Shown: piece by piece, positions 17,479 through 26,236 of the stretch
Position numbering within the stretch: position 1 is the first letter of the stretch
Layout of the letters: each line of letters opens with the position of its first letter
From: Devosia naphthalenivorans
GTDB taxonomy: Bacteria; Pseudomonadota; Alphaproteobacteria; Rhizobiales; Devosiaceae
Assembly (NCBI RefSeq): GCF_003056355.1
Contig: NZ_PYVW01000001.1
Span: 62,001-126,000, forward strand
Reading direction: 5' to 3'
DNA length: 64,000 bases
Translations under genes and position numbers: made by a program
The notes under the pieces: generated by a model
Told to the model about the DNA's origin: nothing
The model's database searches: none
Seen by the model: the letters and a program-made list of their open reading frames with translations, nothing else

Positions 17479-17691
17479 ACAGTGCCCCACACCGGCTTGT
17501 ACGCACCGATGGCCCCCAGAGCTTACATTAACAAAAACTTAACACGTCTTATGCGCGTTTTAACGTATGTAGATGCTTTGGCAATGGAGAAGAGAGCGAA
17601 AAGGCGAAATCACTGTTCCCAGCCCTTTTTTGCAGGGCTCGAGTCTGGCTTGATTTAGTGCCGTGTGGAGGAAATCTTCGACGGTGCGCAG

Positions 17692-17952
17692 CTATCCGGC
17701 GCTCTGATTTCGTGGCACGCGTTCGTACTCGTATCCGGCCCAAGTGCGCGTCCTGGCGTTGACCAGCAGATCCACCGAGTAGGCTTTGTCCGGAAACGCG
17801 ATAGCTATATCGGCCAACTTGTCTTGGTTGGCATCGAGTTCGCGGTGCATGGCGTCGGCATCACCGGCGCTAATGCCGGTAATGGCCATCGTCCAGGCCT
17901 TGAGCAGGGCACGGTATTCCGCGATGCACTTGTCAGCTTCCGCTTCATTCAT
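17692..17952 (-). CDS. Small protein of unknown function
   Basis: An 86-residue hydrophilic, mostly helical protein (MNEAEADKC...), with acidic and Ala-rich composition and no signal peptide. GGGTGG lies five bases before the ATG at 17950-17952; a GTG three codons upstream is also in frame. No family is recognised. It precedes wzc on the same strand with a 210-base gap and could be a separate transcript. A hairpin AGCCCT/AGGGCT (17621-17639) lies downstream. Confidence 0.5.
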   Translation of the reverse strand: MNEAEADKCIAEYRALLKAWTMAITGISAGDADAMHRELDANQDKLADIAIAFPDKAYSVDLLVNARTRTWAGYEYERVPRNQSAG

Positions 17953-18008
17953 TTGAGCCACCCAGGTTTTTTACTGTGGTAGCCGATTTGGCCTGACAGA
18001 ACGCTGAC

Positions 18009-18041
18009 AGGCCGCCGACCAGATATTTAGTCCGGCGGCCT
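18009..18041. terminator. Strong GC stem-loop downstream of the hydratase gene
   Basis: AGGCCGCCG (18009-18017) and CGGCGGCCT (18033-18041) pair perfectly over nine bases around a 15-base loop, 14 bases beyond the stop codon of the hydratase-like gene and before the small ORF. There is no following T run, so it may be a weak or factor-assisted terminator. Confidence 0.55.
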
Positions 18042-18055
18042 CATCGCTTTTGGAA

Positions 18056-18799
18056 TTATTCGAAGACGACGGATACTTCGCCTAATCCCGGAGCGCGGGC
18101 GAAGACATGCTTGCCGGAAAAGGGCAGGGCGCCGATGCGGGCGCCGGTGATCACAACATCGCCGGCCTTCAACGGTAGTTCGCGCGTTGCCGCGTGGTTG
18201 GCGAGCCAGGCGAGCGAGGAGAGCACGTTCTCCGTACTGGCATTGCCCGGCGTGGTCGCAACCACGGCGTCATCAAAGCTGAGTTCCATGGTTTGCTGGC
18301 CGAATTCGGGCAGCGTGTCAGGCGGTACAGCCGGGCCCAGCACGATGCCGGCACCGCTTTGCAGGTCAGCAATTCCGGCGAGTTGTGGCACGCTCTTGCT
18401 GTCCGCAAAACGCGAGGAGAGAATCTCGATGGCGATGTGGATGCTGCCGATAACATCGCGAACTGTCGCGGCAGAGTACCCTTGAGCGATCGGTGGCAAG
18501 TCTCGGCCAAGGGTGAGAGCAACCTCCACTTCAATTGCGAGGTTGGGAAAGTCTGCGGTGCGGAGTGTCGCGCCATCTGGAAACATAGTGCTGGCGAGAA
18601 TTGGGGCCGCAAATGGTTGACCTGATTCTGGCAGCGGCTGAACCTTCCAAGCTCCGACAGGACCAAGTTTAGAGACAATCTCGCTCTGGATCCGGTAGGC
18701 CTCTTGGGGAGTTTGCGGAACCAGATCTGGCGGGAGCTCGCGGACCAGGCGCCCTGATTGGCGACTGTCAATCAGAAGATCGGTAAGGGGATGCAGCAT
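18056..18799 (-). CDS. 2-keto-4-pentenoate hydratase / fumarylacetoacetate hydrolase-family protein
   Basis: The 247-residue protein resembles MhpD-type hydratases, which add water to 2-hydroxypenta-2,4-dienoate in aromatic degradation, or the related decarboxylases. Marks: 'PQTPQEAYRIQSEI' (about residues 28-41), 'GAWKV', 'AIEVEVALTLGRDLP' with the metal-binding Glu pair, 'HIAIEILSSRF' and C-terminal 'KAGDVVITG'. No other aromatic meta-cleavage genes are here, so the real substrate may be different. An upstream extension is open, but ATG 18797-18799 (MLHPL) has AGAGAG ahead and matches the family. It lies on the frc transporter strand, about 245 bases after frcA. Confidence 0.82.
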   Translation of the reverse strand: MLHPLTDLLIDSRQSGRLVRELPPDLVPQTPQEAYRIQSEIVSKLGPVGAWKVQPLPESGQPFAAPILASTMFPDGATLRTADFPNLAIEVEVALTLGRDLPPIAQGYSAATVRDVIGSIHIAIEILSSRFADSKSVPQLAGIADLQSGAGIVLGPAVPPDTLPEFGQQTMELSFDDAVVATTPGNASTENVLSSLAWLANHAATRELPLKAGDVVITGARIGALPFSGKHVFARAPGLGEVSVVFE

Positions 18800-18980
18800 T
18801 AAACTCTCTTTTGCGTATGGGATGCGAAAGCCGGACAGGCGCAAAAGCGTATCGTTGCCGCCAAAGCCCTCCCTATCGTGATATCGCCAACCCGCCGCCT
18901 CGGGCAATAGTGGGGAAGGTTATCAATCGAGCTATAGCCGCGGCTTGTCGGATGGGATTCGTGGCGGATCGGTGCCACGA

Positions 18981-19009
18981 TCTCGTGGTTCGACAGGCTC
19001 ACCATGAGA
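18981..19009. repeat. REP-like intergenic element (imperfect hairpin)
   Basis: TCTCGTGGT (18981-18989) and ACCATGAGA (19001-19009) form a nine-base stem with one mismatch around an 11-base loop. The unit resembles a short repeat often scattered between genes of alphaproteobacteria ('CTCATGGTGAGCCTGTCGAA' type). It sits between frcA and the hydratase gene, in a 245-base gap with no gene. Confidence 0.5.
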
Positions 19010-19043
19010 TCTACTGGATGAATCCTGTTCTGTGCGGCATGTC

Positions 19044-19811
19044 TCAGGTAGCCGGTGGCTTCATGGCGCCGGTCATGATCGCAACTGCGTCGGACATGGA
19101 GAACTGCTTCGGATCGATAACCGCAATTCGCCGACCAAGCCGGTGGATGTGGATGCGGTCTGCTACTTCAAAGACATGCGGCATATTGTGGGAGATGAGG
19201 ACAATCGGCAGGCCACGACGTTTGACGTCGAGCATCAGTTCCAATACGCGGCGACTTTCCTTCACGCCTAAAGCGGCCGTTGGCTCGTCCATGATAACAA
19301 CACGGCTGCCGAAGGCGGCGGCTCGCGCAACGGCTACACCCTGGCGTTGTCCACCGGACAGTGTCTCCACCGCCTGATTGATATTCTGGATGGTCATAAG
19401 GCCGAGATCGGCCAGCTTTTCGCGGGCGATCTTCTGCATGCGGGAGCGGTCAAGCGTGCGGAAAAGTGCTCCCATGATGCCTGATTTGCGGAGCTCTCGA
19501 CCCAGGAACATGTTGTCGGCAATCGACAGGGCAGGTGAGAGGGCCAGGTCCTGATAGACGGTTTCAATTCCTGCCAAGCGTGCCTCCAGCGGAGAGCGGA
19601 AGCTTACCGGCTCGCCGGCAAGGCGGATTTCTCCGCCATCCGGCGTCACGGCACCACAAAGCGCCTTGATCAAGGTGGATTTGCCGGCTCCGTTGTCCCC
19701 AATGACGCCGAGAATCTCATTGGGTTGGAGGTCGAAGTCGGCGTTGTCGAGTGCAACAACCCGGCCATAACGCTTGGTGAGGCCACGGGCCTCAAGCACG
19801 GGCGCGCTCAT
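19044..19811 (-). CDS. frcA: Sugar ABC transporter ATP-binding protein, FrcA type
   Basis: The 255-residue ATPase energises uptake of fructose or a similar sugar. Walker A is 'GDNGAGKST' (about residues 37-45), the signature is 'LSGGQRQGVAVARA' and Walker B 'VVIMDEPTAALG', with the switch His in 'VLISHNM'. It is a single-ATPase protein like S. meliloti FrcA rather than the double-domain RbsA. The ATG at 19809-19811 overlaps the permease stop (ATGA), overriding the longer open frame. It ends the operon frcB-frcC-frcA. Confidence 0.92.
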   Translation of the reverse strand: MSAPVLEARGLTKRYGRVVALDNADFDLQPNEILGVIGDNGAGKSTLIKALCGAVTPDGGEIRLAGEPVSFRSPLEARLAGIETVYQDLALSPALSIADNMFLGRELRKSGIMGALFRTLDRSRMQKIAREKLADLGLMTIQNINQAVETLSGGQRQGVAVARAAAFGSRVVIMDEPTAALGVKESRRVLELMLDVKRRGLPIVLISHNMPHVFEVADRIHIHRLGRRIAVIDPKQFSMSDAVAIMTGAMKPPAT

Positions 19812-20884
19812 GCCGAAATCCTCCGAATCCACTGGTCGATGGCAACTGCGATGATGATCAGCGCGCCGACCGTGAGTTGCCGCCATAGGGGATCTACGCC
19901 GGTGAGCGATAGCCCAGAGTCAAATACGCCCACTATGAGCGCTCCAAACAGCGTGCCCAAGATAGAGCCTCGGCCGCCGAACAGCGAAGTGCCGCCGATC
20001 ACAACTGCAGTGATGGCGTCGAGGTTGGCCGTCTGGTTGCCGAGCGGCGAGACGGCGCCCACGCGGCCGATAAGCACCCAGCCCGCCACGCCACACAGCA
20101 GGCCTGCAAGCGTATAGACCCCGATCAGGGTTCGGTTGACCTGAATACCCGAGAGGCGGGCAGCGTTGGCGTCATCGCCAATGGCGTAGACATGGCGCCC
20201 GAATGCAGTGCGGCTGAGCATGTACCAGATGACGGCGGCCACTCCGATCATCAGGATCGAGCCGGACATCAGAAATGCGCCGCCGCTGAGTGGAATACGT
20301 GCACCCATAGCCTTGAGGAACGGCGCAAACTGATCAAGCGCCTGGGAGCGGATGGTGGCGGCATTGGAGACCAGCGTGATCATTGCGCCATAGATGCTCC
20401 AGGTGCCAAGCGTGACGATAAAAGGGGGCAGCTTGAACATCGTGACAAGAATGCCATTGACGAAACCACAAGCCACGCCCGTCAGCAGGCCGGCAGGAAA
20501 TGCCAGAGCAACGGGGACCTGGTAGTCGATCGCGAGCTTTCCCATGATGATGGAGGAAAGGACCATGATGGCGCCCACTGACAGGTCAATGCCGGCGGTG
20601 ATGATTACCAGGGTCTGCGCCGTGCCAAGCAGCGCGATCAGCGTCACTTGGGCGAGAATAAGAGACAGGTTGAGAGTGCCAAAAAAGCGCCCGCCACTGA
20701 CAAAGGCGAATACGGTCACCGCGACCAGCAGGATGATGGCGGGGATGGCAGTAGGGTTCTGGTGGAAGAAGTGCTGCACGCGCCGGAGCGGACCGGCAGC
20801 TTCGTTCTCAAAACTGGCGAAGCCAGCAGTGGCGCCGGTCAGGCCTTTTTCGGCCGTCGCTGAACCGGTGGCGTCGTCACTCAT
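19808..20884 (-). CDS. frcC: Sugar ABC transporter permease, FrcC type
   Basis: The 358-residue inner-membrane protein belongs to the RbsC/FrcC permease family, with about nine to ten helices. The family signature 'GIDLSVGAIMVLSS' lies near residues 107-120, and 'AIGDDANAARLSGI' contacts the ATPase. A hydrophilic Ala/Gly-rich N-terminal tail of about 40 residues precedes the first helix. GAGAGGGGCG lies ahead of the ATG at 20882-20884. It is 78 bases from frcB, with a strong stem-loop between them. Confidence 0.92.
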   Translation of the reverse strand: MSDDATGSATAEKGLTGATAGFASFENEAAGPLRRVQHFFHQNPTAIPAIILLVAVTVFAFVSGGRFFGTLNLSLILAQVTLIALLGTAQTLVIITAGIDLSVGAIMVLSSIIMGKLAIDYQVPVALAFPAGLLTGVACGFVNGILVTMFKLPPFIVTLGTWSIYGAMITLVSNAATIRSQALDQFAPFLKAMGARIPLSGGAFLMSGSILMIGVAAVIWYMLSRTAFGRHVYAIGDDANAARLSGIQVNRTLIGVYTLAGLLCGVAGWVLIGRVGAVSPLGNQTANLDAITAVVIGGTSLFGGRGSILGTLFGALIVGVFDSGLSLTGVDPLWRQLTVGALIIIAVAIDQWIRRISA

Positions 20885-20920
20885 ACCGCGCCCCTCTCGT
20901 CAGTATTAAATTGGTGAACT

Positions 20921-20945
20921 GCCCTTCCGGTGATGCCGGAGGGGC
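20921..20945. promoter_or_regulatory. Intercistronic stem-loop between frcB and frcC
   Basis: GCCCTTCCGG (20921-20930) and CCGGAGGGGC (20936-20945) pair over ten positions with one mismatch around a five-base loop. Hairpins at this place in binding-protein-dependent operons commonly slow transcription or shield the upstream mRNA, so that the binding protein is made in excess of the membrane parts. That role is inferred. Confidence 0.65.
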
Positions 20946-20962
20946 CATTGCCATGGTTCGGC

Positions 20963-21982
20963 CTAGCCCCAGCAGAGCTCAGCGCCTTCAGTCGTGTCGA
21001 TGGATTCTACGCCTTCAACCGGAGCGTCGGTGACGAGGCGGGCGCCGGTATCATAGAAGCCCAGTTCAGGATCGACTTCCGGCTTGGTGCCATCGGCCGC
21101 AAATTTGGCAATTGCTTCCATGGCAAGGGACGCCATATCCAGCGGGTATTGCTGGGAGGTGGCACCAATGATGCCTTCCTTGACGTTCTGGACGCCTGGA
21201 CAGCCGCCGTCGACGGCAACGATCAGCACGTCGTCCTTGCCTGCTGATTGCAAGGCCTGATAGCCGCCAGCAGCAGCAGGTTCATTGATGGCGTATACGA
21301 CATTGATGTCCGGGCAGCGTTGCAGCAGGGTTTCCATGGCGGTGACGCCACCTTCTTCAGCCCCGCCGGTCACTTCGTGTCCACAAATGCGCGGATCGTC
21401 TTCGTCGCCGTAGCGGTTGGGATCCTTCACGTCGATGCCGAAGCCTTCCATGAAGCCTTGGTCGCGCAGGTAATCGACGGTGGGCTGGTTGGTCGCCAGA
21501 TCGAGGAAGCCGATCTTAGCATTGGCCGCCTCGTCGCCAAGGGTGCCTGCGGCCCATTGGCCAATCAGACGGCCCGCCTGACGGTTGTCGGTGGCGAATG
21601 TCGCGTCCGCAGCGTCCATCGGATCAAGCGGCGTATCGAGGACGATCACCAGAAGGCCGGCATCGCGGGCTTGCTGGATCGTCGGCACGATGGCCGAGGA
21701 GTCGGAAGGAACGATGGCGAAGCCCTTGGCGCCGACGGCGATCAGGCTTTCGATGGCCGCGATCTGGCTTTCGTTGTCGCCGTCGAAATCGCCAGCGTAG
21801 GTCCGAAGGTCAAGGCCGAGTTCCTCGGCCTTGACCTGGGCGCCCTCGCGCATCTTGACGAAGAATGGGTTGCCCTCTGTCTTGGTGATCAGCCCGACGA
21901 TGTCCTGAGCGTAAGCGGACGAGCCGCTTGCAAGACCAAACAGCACGGCACTTACGGCCGCGGACTTCCAGAACCTGTTCAT
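20963..21982 (-). CDS. frcB: Sugar ABC transporter substrate-binding protein, FrcB type
   Basis: The 339-residue periplasmic binding protein strongly resembles S. meliloti FrcB, the fructose (also ribose/mannose) receptor: '[18 protein letters not shown]' after the signal peptide, '[18 protein letters not shown]', '[11 protein letters not shown]', '[13 protein letters not shown]' and the C-terminal CWG. The signal peptide ends at AYAQ near residue 26. The ATG at 21980-21982 follows GGAGGAG; the upstream open extension is rejected. First gene of the operon, divergent from the ROK regulator. Confidence 0.93.
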   Translation of the reverse strand: MNRFWKSAAVSAVLFGLASGSSAYAQDIVGLITKTEGNPFFVKMREGAQVKAEELGLDLRTYAGDFDGDNESQIAAIESLIAVGAKGFAIVPSDSSAIVPTIQQARDAGLLVIVLDTPLDPMDAADATFATDNRQAGRLIGQWAAGTLGDEAANAKIGFLDLATNQPTVDYLRDQGFMEGFGIDVKDPNRYGDEDDPRICGHEVTGGAEEGGVTAMETLLQRCPDINVVYAINEPAAAGGYQALQSAGKDDVLIVAVDGGCPGVQNVKEGIIGATSQQYPLDMASLAMEAIAKFAADGTKPEVDPELGFYDTGARLVTDAPVEGVESIDTTEGAELCWG

Positions 21983-22103
21983 GCGTTCTCCTCCCGAGAA
22001 GGTCGCGCCGGGTGTGCCCGGTCGCGGCCGTTGCGAACGGGGGCGCCGGTCTCCTCCCCGCGCACTGTTCGATAGTGCAAAGATCAGCACGGGGGTTTGG
22101 AAG

Positions 22104-22140
22104 TGTCAATAAGTTAATCCGATGGATTTATTAATTGACA
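22104..22140. promoter_or_regulatory. Palindromic operator candidate for the ROK regulator
   Basis: In the gap between frcB and frcR, TGTCAAT at 22104-22110 is matched by ATTGACA at 22134-22140. The centre holds AATCC-GAT-GGATT (22116-22128), itself a perfect inverted repeat. AT-rich nested palindromes of this kind are typical ROK-repressor sites, so this probably controls one or both divergent genes. No binding data support it here. Confidence 0.5.
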
Positions 22141-22201
22141 GAAGACCGGCTGGGGCGTCTCCATCGCGGCACAGGCAGGGCAGAAAGTAGAGGAGCCGCA
22201 T

Positions 22202-23437
22202 ATGGGCGCCGGCACAATACGGGCGCGGTCGGACGACCTTAGCCGTGGCACCAATCAGAGTGGCGTTCGCCTCTATAACGAGCGGTTGGTGCTCTCTCTG
22301 GTGCGCCGTCATGGCAGCCTCCCCAAAGCCGACATTGCGCGCATGACCGGCCTGTCGCCCCAGACAATATCCATTATTGCCAACCAGCTTCAAGCGGACG
22401 GCCTGTTGCGGCGTGAAGCTGTTGTGCGGGGCCGGGTTGGGCAGCCATCGGTGCCCTATTCACTGAACCCCGAGGGGGCCTATTCCATTGGCCTCAAGAT
22501 CGGCCGCCGCAGCGTTGATCTCTCGCTGATCGATTTTGTCGGAACAGTGCAGCATTTCCTGCACCAGACTTATGCCTACCCCACACCGGCCGGCATCAGC
22601 GAATTTGCCGCGTCTGGATTGGCCCAATTGCAGGCAAGCCTGCCCCCTGAAACATTGCGGCGCGTTGCGGGGCTTGGGATCGCCTGCCCATACGAGATGT
22701 GGACGTGGTCCGAAGAGATCGGCGCTCCGCGCGAGGACATCGATGCATGGCGCCACATCGACGTTCGCGCTGAACTGGCAAAGGTGAGTCCATGGCCCGT
22801 GTACCTCTACAACGATATCACCGCCGCCTGCGCCGCCGAGCTGATGTTCGGCCGCGGCGCGGAGTATGTCGATTTTCTCTATGTCTACATTGGCTCCTTT
22901 GTGGGTGGTGGGCTTGTTTTTGGCGGGCACTTGTTTCCGGGCCGCACCAACAATGCCGGGGCACTTGGGTCCATGCCGTCGCGAGCAATGGCGGCTGGCG
23001 GACGGGCGCCGCAGCTGATGAATGTGGCTTCGATCTATGTGCTTGAGCGCGAACTTGTTCGGCGGGGCCGCCGCGCCGAAGTGCTTTGGCAGTCGCCCGA
23101 TGATTGGGGCGATGATCTCGGCTCGGCGCTGGATCAATGGATCGAACAGGTTGCCGAGCATCTGGCACATGCCATCGTTGGCTCTGTCGCAGTGGTCGAT
23201 GTTGAGACCGTTGTTATCGATGGTGCGGTTCCCAATGCGGTGAGATCGCGCATCATAGAAGCGACAAACGCTGCTCTGAGCACGGTCAATCGGCAAGGTC
23301 TTTCTGCGTTTTCCTTGGTCGCCGGCTCACTGGGCACCAGTGCTCGTGCACTCGGCGGCGCGGCTATTCCGCTCCTGGCGAACTTTACGCAGGACCGCGA
23401 AGTGCTGTTCAAGGAAAACCCGTTTAGCTCGCGTTAA
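22202..23437 (+). CDS. frcR: ROK family transcriptional regulator, FrcR type
   Basis: The 411-residue protein has an N-terminal winged helix-turn-helix ('LPKADIARMTGLSPQTISIIANQL', about residues 40-63) and a ROK sugar-kinase-like domain with 'VYIGSFVGGGLVFGGHLFPG' (about 229-248). ROK repressors sense sugars or sugar phosphates. The zinc-binding Cys motif common in ROK kinases is not obvious, consistent with a non-catalytic regulator. AGAGGAG lies seven bases before the ATG at 22202. The divergent position to frcB and the resemblance to S. meliloti make control of frcBCA likely. Confidence 0.88.
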   Translation: MGAGTIRARSDDLSRGTNQSGVRLYNERLVLSLVRRHGSLPKADIARMTGLSPQTISIIANQLQADGLLRREAVVRGRVGQPSVPYSLNPEGAYSIGLKIGRRSVDLSLIDFVGTVQHFLHQTYAYPTPAGISEFAASGLAQLQASLPPETLRRVAGLGIACPYEMWTWSEEIGAPREDIDAWRHIDVRAELAKVSPWPVYLYNDITAACAAELMFGRGAEYVDFLYVYIGSFVGGGLVFGGHLFPGRTNNAGALGSMPSRAMAAGGRAPQLMNVASIYVLERELVRRGRRAEVLWQSPDDWGDDLGSALDQWIEQVAEHLAHAIVGSVAVVDVETVVIDGAVPNAVRSRIIEATNAALSTVNRQGLSAFSLVAGSLGTSARALGGAAIPLLANFTQDREVLFKENPFSSR

Positions 23438-23589
23438 GCGAGTAGTGGGCTAAATAGCGCTGCTGCTTACCAAGTCCAGCTACAATTACGAGGCCCGGCA
23501 TAGATGGGTGTTGCTATAGAAACCCGCGCGGTTGAAGTTGGCCCATCGACATCGATTCGAATGGTGCACGTCCTTATGGCAGCCACTGC

Positions 23590-24297
23590 ATGCAACACGC
23601 TCGTTTTATAGGCGGCATCGCCAGCAGGGTTACACCACTGGATGAAGCGGATCGGCCGATCCTCAGTGCCGTCTCGCCTTGCTGGACAAGATCGATCAGT
23701 CCGCTCGTCGCGGTAATTGCATGCAGCAACAGATTGACGCGTGGGCAGAAGTTGATTGTGCAATTGGCCGACATTGGCGGCTTTCTCGGACAAGTGGAGC
23801 GTTTCGTCGAGGGCGGTTATGCAGTACGACTTCTTCTGGATGACGCAGGCAGGGAAAAGCTCTCAGCAAAGATCGCCTGGTACCGGTTGCGTGTGCTGCA
23901 CGCCAGCGCCGATAACCGGACCTACAAGAGATGGAGGCCAGCCAATCGCCATAGCGTGGTCCTGCTGGCCGACGGCAAAACTGCGCCGTGCCTGGTGCTA
24001 GACGTTTCCGCTTCTGGCGTCGCCGTGTCGTCGGGATTGAAACCAGACTTGGGGACGCCGCTGGCTATTGGCCAACTCGTCGGCAAGGTGGTGAGACATC
24101 TGGATGATGGCTTTGCGGTGCAATTTCAGTCCATCCAGGACGAGCGGACCGTTGAGCGCATGCTCCTACCCATCGCCAGCCAGCACACTTCCGTGTTGAC
24201 CTCTGTAGGGAAGGCGGGGGAATCCAAGGTGCTTGTCAATCACGTGACGCAGGATATTGCCGCCACCGAGCTACCGGCTTTGGTCAGGACTCCCTGA
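23590..24297 (+). CDS. PilZ domain protein, possible c-di-GMP effector; first domain looks incomplete
   Basis: The 235-residue frame contains a good PilZ domain at residues 113-180: 'KRWRPANR' (c-di-GMP arginine motif variant) and 'LDVSASGVAV' (D-x-S-x-x-G). Residues 50-95 ('RGQKLIVQLADIGGFLGQVE', then 'GGYAVRL') look like the second half of another PilZ domain, as in the tandem PilZ proteins of this order, but the preceding 50 residues show no RxxxR or DxSxxG motif. The N-terminal half may have been lost or frameshifted, or translation may begin later; the start is therefore uncertain. The 3' end overlaps the convergent LacI-type gene by 27 bases. The 150-base gap before it holds nothing I can identify. 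Confidence 0.6.
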   Translation: MQHARFIGGIASRVTPLDEADRPILSAVSPCWTRSISPLVAVIACSNRLTRGQKLIVQLADIGGFLGQVERFVEGGYAVRLLLDDAGREKLSAKIAWYRLRVLHASADNRTYKRWRPANRHSVVLLADGKTAPCLVLDVSASGVAVSSGLKPDLGTPLAIGQLVGKVVRHLDDGFAVQFQSIQDERTVERMLLPIASQHTSVLTSVGKAGESKVLVNHVTQDIAATELPALVRTP

Positions 24298-25302
24298 TTC
24301 AGAAGTTGCATTTCTGGCCGGACCAGTGGTCTTGCGGATCACCAGATTGGTGTTCAGGACATAGCGGACGTCGCGAATGGCCTGGTTTTGCAGGATATCC
24401 ATCAAGAGGTTCAGGGCCGCCTTGCCTGCTTCCACCGAACGGTTGGAGACCGTGGTTAGCGAGGGATAGGTGGCAGCGCCCAACACGTCGTCGCAACCGA
24501 CCACCGCGAAATCGGCCGGCACGGCGATGCCCTGATCCGCCAGTTCGGCGAGCATCCCCTGCGCTGTTAGATCGTCGAAGGCAATCGCGGCCGTTGCTCC
24601 GGTGGCGAGCACACTGGCGGTGATTTTGCGGCCGGATTCGAAGGCGGCGAACTCGTTGGAGATGACGGTGACGTCTAGCCCCAGTTCCCGGGCCGAGCGC
24701 CGAACGGCACTGCGACGCTGCTTGTTGGACCACGAACCGTGTGGGCCTCCCACATAGACCAATTTCTTGTGGCCGAGGCCAGCGAGGTGCGCCACGGCTT
24801 CGGCAACACCGGTGGCGCTGTCGATCAGGATGCGCGGAATGCCTTTCACGTCGCGATTGATCAGCACCACCGGCCGGCGCGCTGCGTGGTCGATGATCTG
24901 CTCGTCGCTGAGGCGCGAGGAAACCAATACGAAGCCTTCCACCTGGCCAGTGAAGCGGCCAATGAGTTTGTCTTCCTGCTGCGGGTTTTCGTCGGAATTG
25001 CCAAGGAACACGCAATAATCGGATCGGTCCGCCTCCGCTTGGGCAGCGCGGATCAGGGGCGGAAAGAACGGATTGGCGACATCGGGCACGATGAGCGCAA
25101 TGTTGCCGTGGCGTCCGGTGCTGAGCGCGCGCGCCGTGTGGTTGGGTACATAGCCAAGCTGCTCGGCAGCAGCAAAAATCTTGCGGACCGTTTCTTCGCT
25201 CAGCATCTCCGGGCGAGTGAAGGCGCGGGACACGCTGGACTTGGTAACTCCAGCCGCCGCGGCGACCTGGTTGATCGTGGGTCTGTTCTGGCGAGGGGTC
25301 AT
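24271..25302 (-). CDS. LacI family transcriptional repressor of the amino-sugar genes
   Basis: The 343-residue protein has a LacI helix-turn-helix at the N-terminus ('TINQVAAAAGVTKSSVSRAF', about residues 8-27, then 'LGYVPNHTARALSTGR') and a periplasmic-binding-type sensor domain ('NIALIVPDVANPFFPPLI', 'AIAFDDLTAQGML'). The upstream open frame of 120 codons is rejected because the HTH begins right after MTPRQNRP; ATG 25300-25302 has only a weak ribosome binding site. It is divergent from nagB, with a perfect TGCAACCGGTTGCA palindrome between them and a near-identical site before the ABC transporter operon, so it probably controls both. Confidence 0.9.
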   Translation of the reverse strand: MTPRQNRPTINQVAAAAGVTKSSVSRAFTRPEMLSEETVRKIFAAAEQLGYVPNHTARALSTGRHGNIALIVPDVANPFFPPLIRAAQAEADRSDYCVFLGNSDENPQQEDKLIGRFTGQVEGFVLVSSRLSDEQIIDHAARRPVVLINRDVKGIPRILIDSATGVAEAVAHLAGLGHKKLVYVGGPHGSWSNKQRRSAVRRSARELGLDVTVISNEFAAFESGRKITASVLATGATAAIAFDDLTAQGMLAELADQGIAVPADFAVVGCDDVLGAATYPSLTTVSNRSVEAGKAALNLLMDILQNQAIRDVRYVLNTNLVIRKTTGPARNATSESGSPDQSR

Positions 25303-25370
25303 CGGCGAGGTCTCTGGCTCATCCACAGTGTCATGGCATGGTCCCGGGTCACAAGGATAGTCATAGCAGC

Positions 25371-25399
25371 TTGACATGCAACCGGTTGCATTAAATAGT
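25371..25399 (+). promoter_or_regulatory. nagB promoter overlapped by a LacI-type operator
   Basis: TTGACA (25371-25376) is followed by a 17-base spacer and AATAGT (25394-25399), a fair sigma-70 promoter. The spacer contains the perfect 14-bp palindrome TGCAACCGGTTGCA (25377-25390), a typical LacI-family operator with central CG. Binding there would block RNA polymerase. It also shows that the in-frame ATG at 25376 cannot be the nagB start. Confidence 0.75.
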
Positions 25400-25450
25400 C
25401 GGCGAAAGCTGGTGCTGCATTTCATCGAAAGCCCGGCGTGGAGGTTTTCC

Positions 25451-26236
25451 GTGACGCTTGATGCTTCAATCCCGTCAAACATCGCTCGCAAGGCTGGGCA
25501 GATGAGCGTTCGGTGCTTTGCCACGAGAGCGCTGATGGGCGATGCGGCGGCGCGGGATATTGCCGATGCCGTGCGTGGTGCGCTGGCGCGGCAGCAGAAC
25601 GTGCGCATGGTTTTTGCGGCGGCACCGAGCCAGGCGCAGATGCTGGCTGCGTTGTGCGCGGCCGAGGGCATTGATTGGACGCGCGTTACGGCCTTTCACA
25701 TGGACGAGTATATTGGGCTGTCCGCCGATGCACCGGAGCGGTTCGGCAAATGGCTCGATGACAATCTCTTCGGCCGGGTGCCGTTTGCCCAGGTGCACCG
25801 TATTGTGCCCGATCCGGACCCGGAAATTGCGGCGGCGAAATACGCGGAACTGCTGGCGGCGGTTCCGATCGACTTTGTGTGCTTGGGGATCGGCGTGAAC
25901 GGTCACATCGCCTTCAACGATCCGCCGGTTGCGGACTTCGCCGACCCGCTGGACGTCAAGGTCGTCACGCTTGATGAGCAATGCCGGCAGCAGCAGGTTG
26001 ATGATGATTGCTTCGCCAGTTTCGATGATGTGCCGGAGCAGGCGATTACGTTGACCGTGCCGCGCCTGATGCGCGCGGGGCGGCTGTTTTGCGTGGTGCC
26101 GGGCCAGTTGAAGCGGGACGCGGTTCGCGCCACTCTCTATGGTCCGATCAGCACCGAATGCCCGGCTAGTATCCTACGCGAGCACCCCAATTGCAGCCTT
26201 TACCTCGATGCGGAGTCCGACCCCGATGCCCAATAA
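25451..26236 (+). CDS. nagB: Glucosamine-6-phosphate deaminase
   Basis: The 261-residue enzyme converts glucosamine-6-phosphate to fructose-6-phosphate and ammonia. Motifs: 'HMDEYIGL' with the catalytic Asp, 'LGIGVNGHIAFNDPP' with the conserved His, and 'RLMRAGRLFCVVPG' near the C-terminus. GTG 25451 was chosen because GGAGG lies six bases before it and because the promoter and operator occupy 25371-25399; the longer in-frame ATG start would lie inside the -35 box. First gene of an operon with the SIS protein, nagA and the ceramidase-like gene. The FNDP variant and phosphate-loop changes leave a close paralogue acting on another amino-sugar phosphate possible. Confidence 0.88.
   Translation: MTLDASIPSNIARKAGQMSVRCFATRALMGDAAARDIADAVRGALARQQNVRMVFAAAPSQAQMLAALCAAEGIDWTRVTAFHMDEYIGLSADAPERFGKWLDDNLFGRVPFAQVHRIVPDPDPEIAAAKYAELLAAVPIDFVCLGIGVNGHIAFNDPPVADFADPLDVKVVTLDEQCRQQQVDDDCFASFDDVPEQAITLTVPRLMRAGRLFCVVPGQLKRDAVRATLYGPISTECPASILREHPNCSLYLDAESDPDAQ

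Noticed and set aside
17621..17639. AGCCCT/AGGGCT hairpin as terminator of the small gene before wzc
   Set aside because: The T-rich run lies in the loop, not after the stem, so it does not fit an intrinsic terminator.
25376..25450. ATG 25376 as start of nagB
   Set aside because: It lies in the -35 box and operator; a GTG at 25451 has an ideal ribosome binding site and gives the family length.
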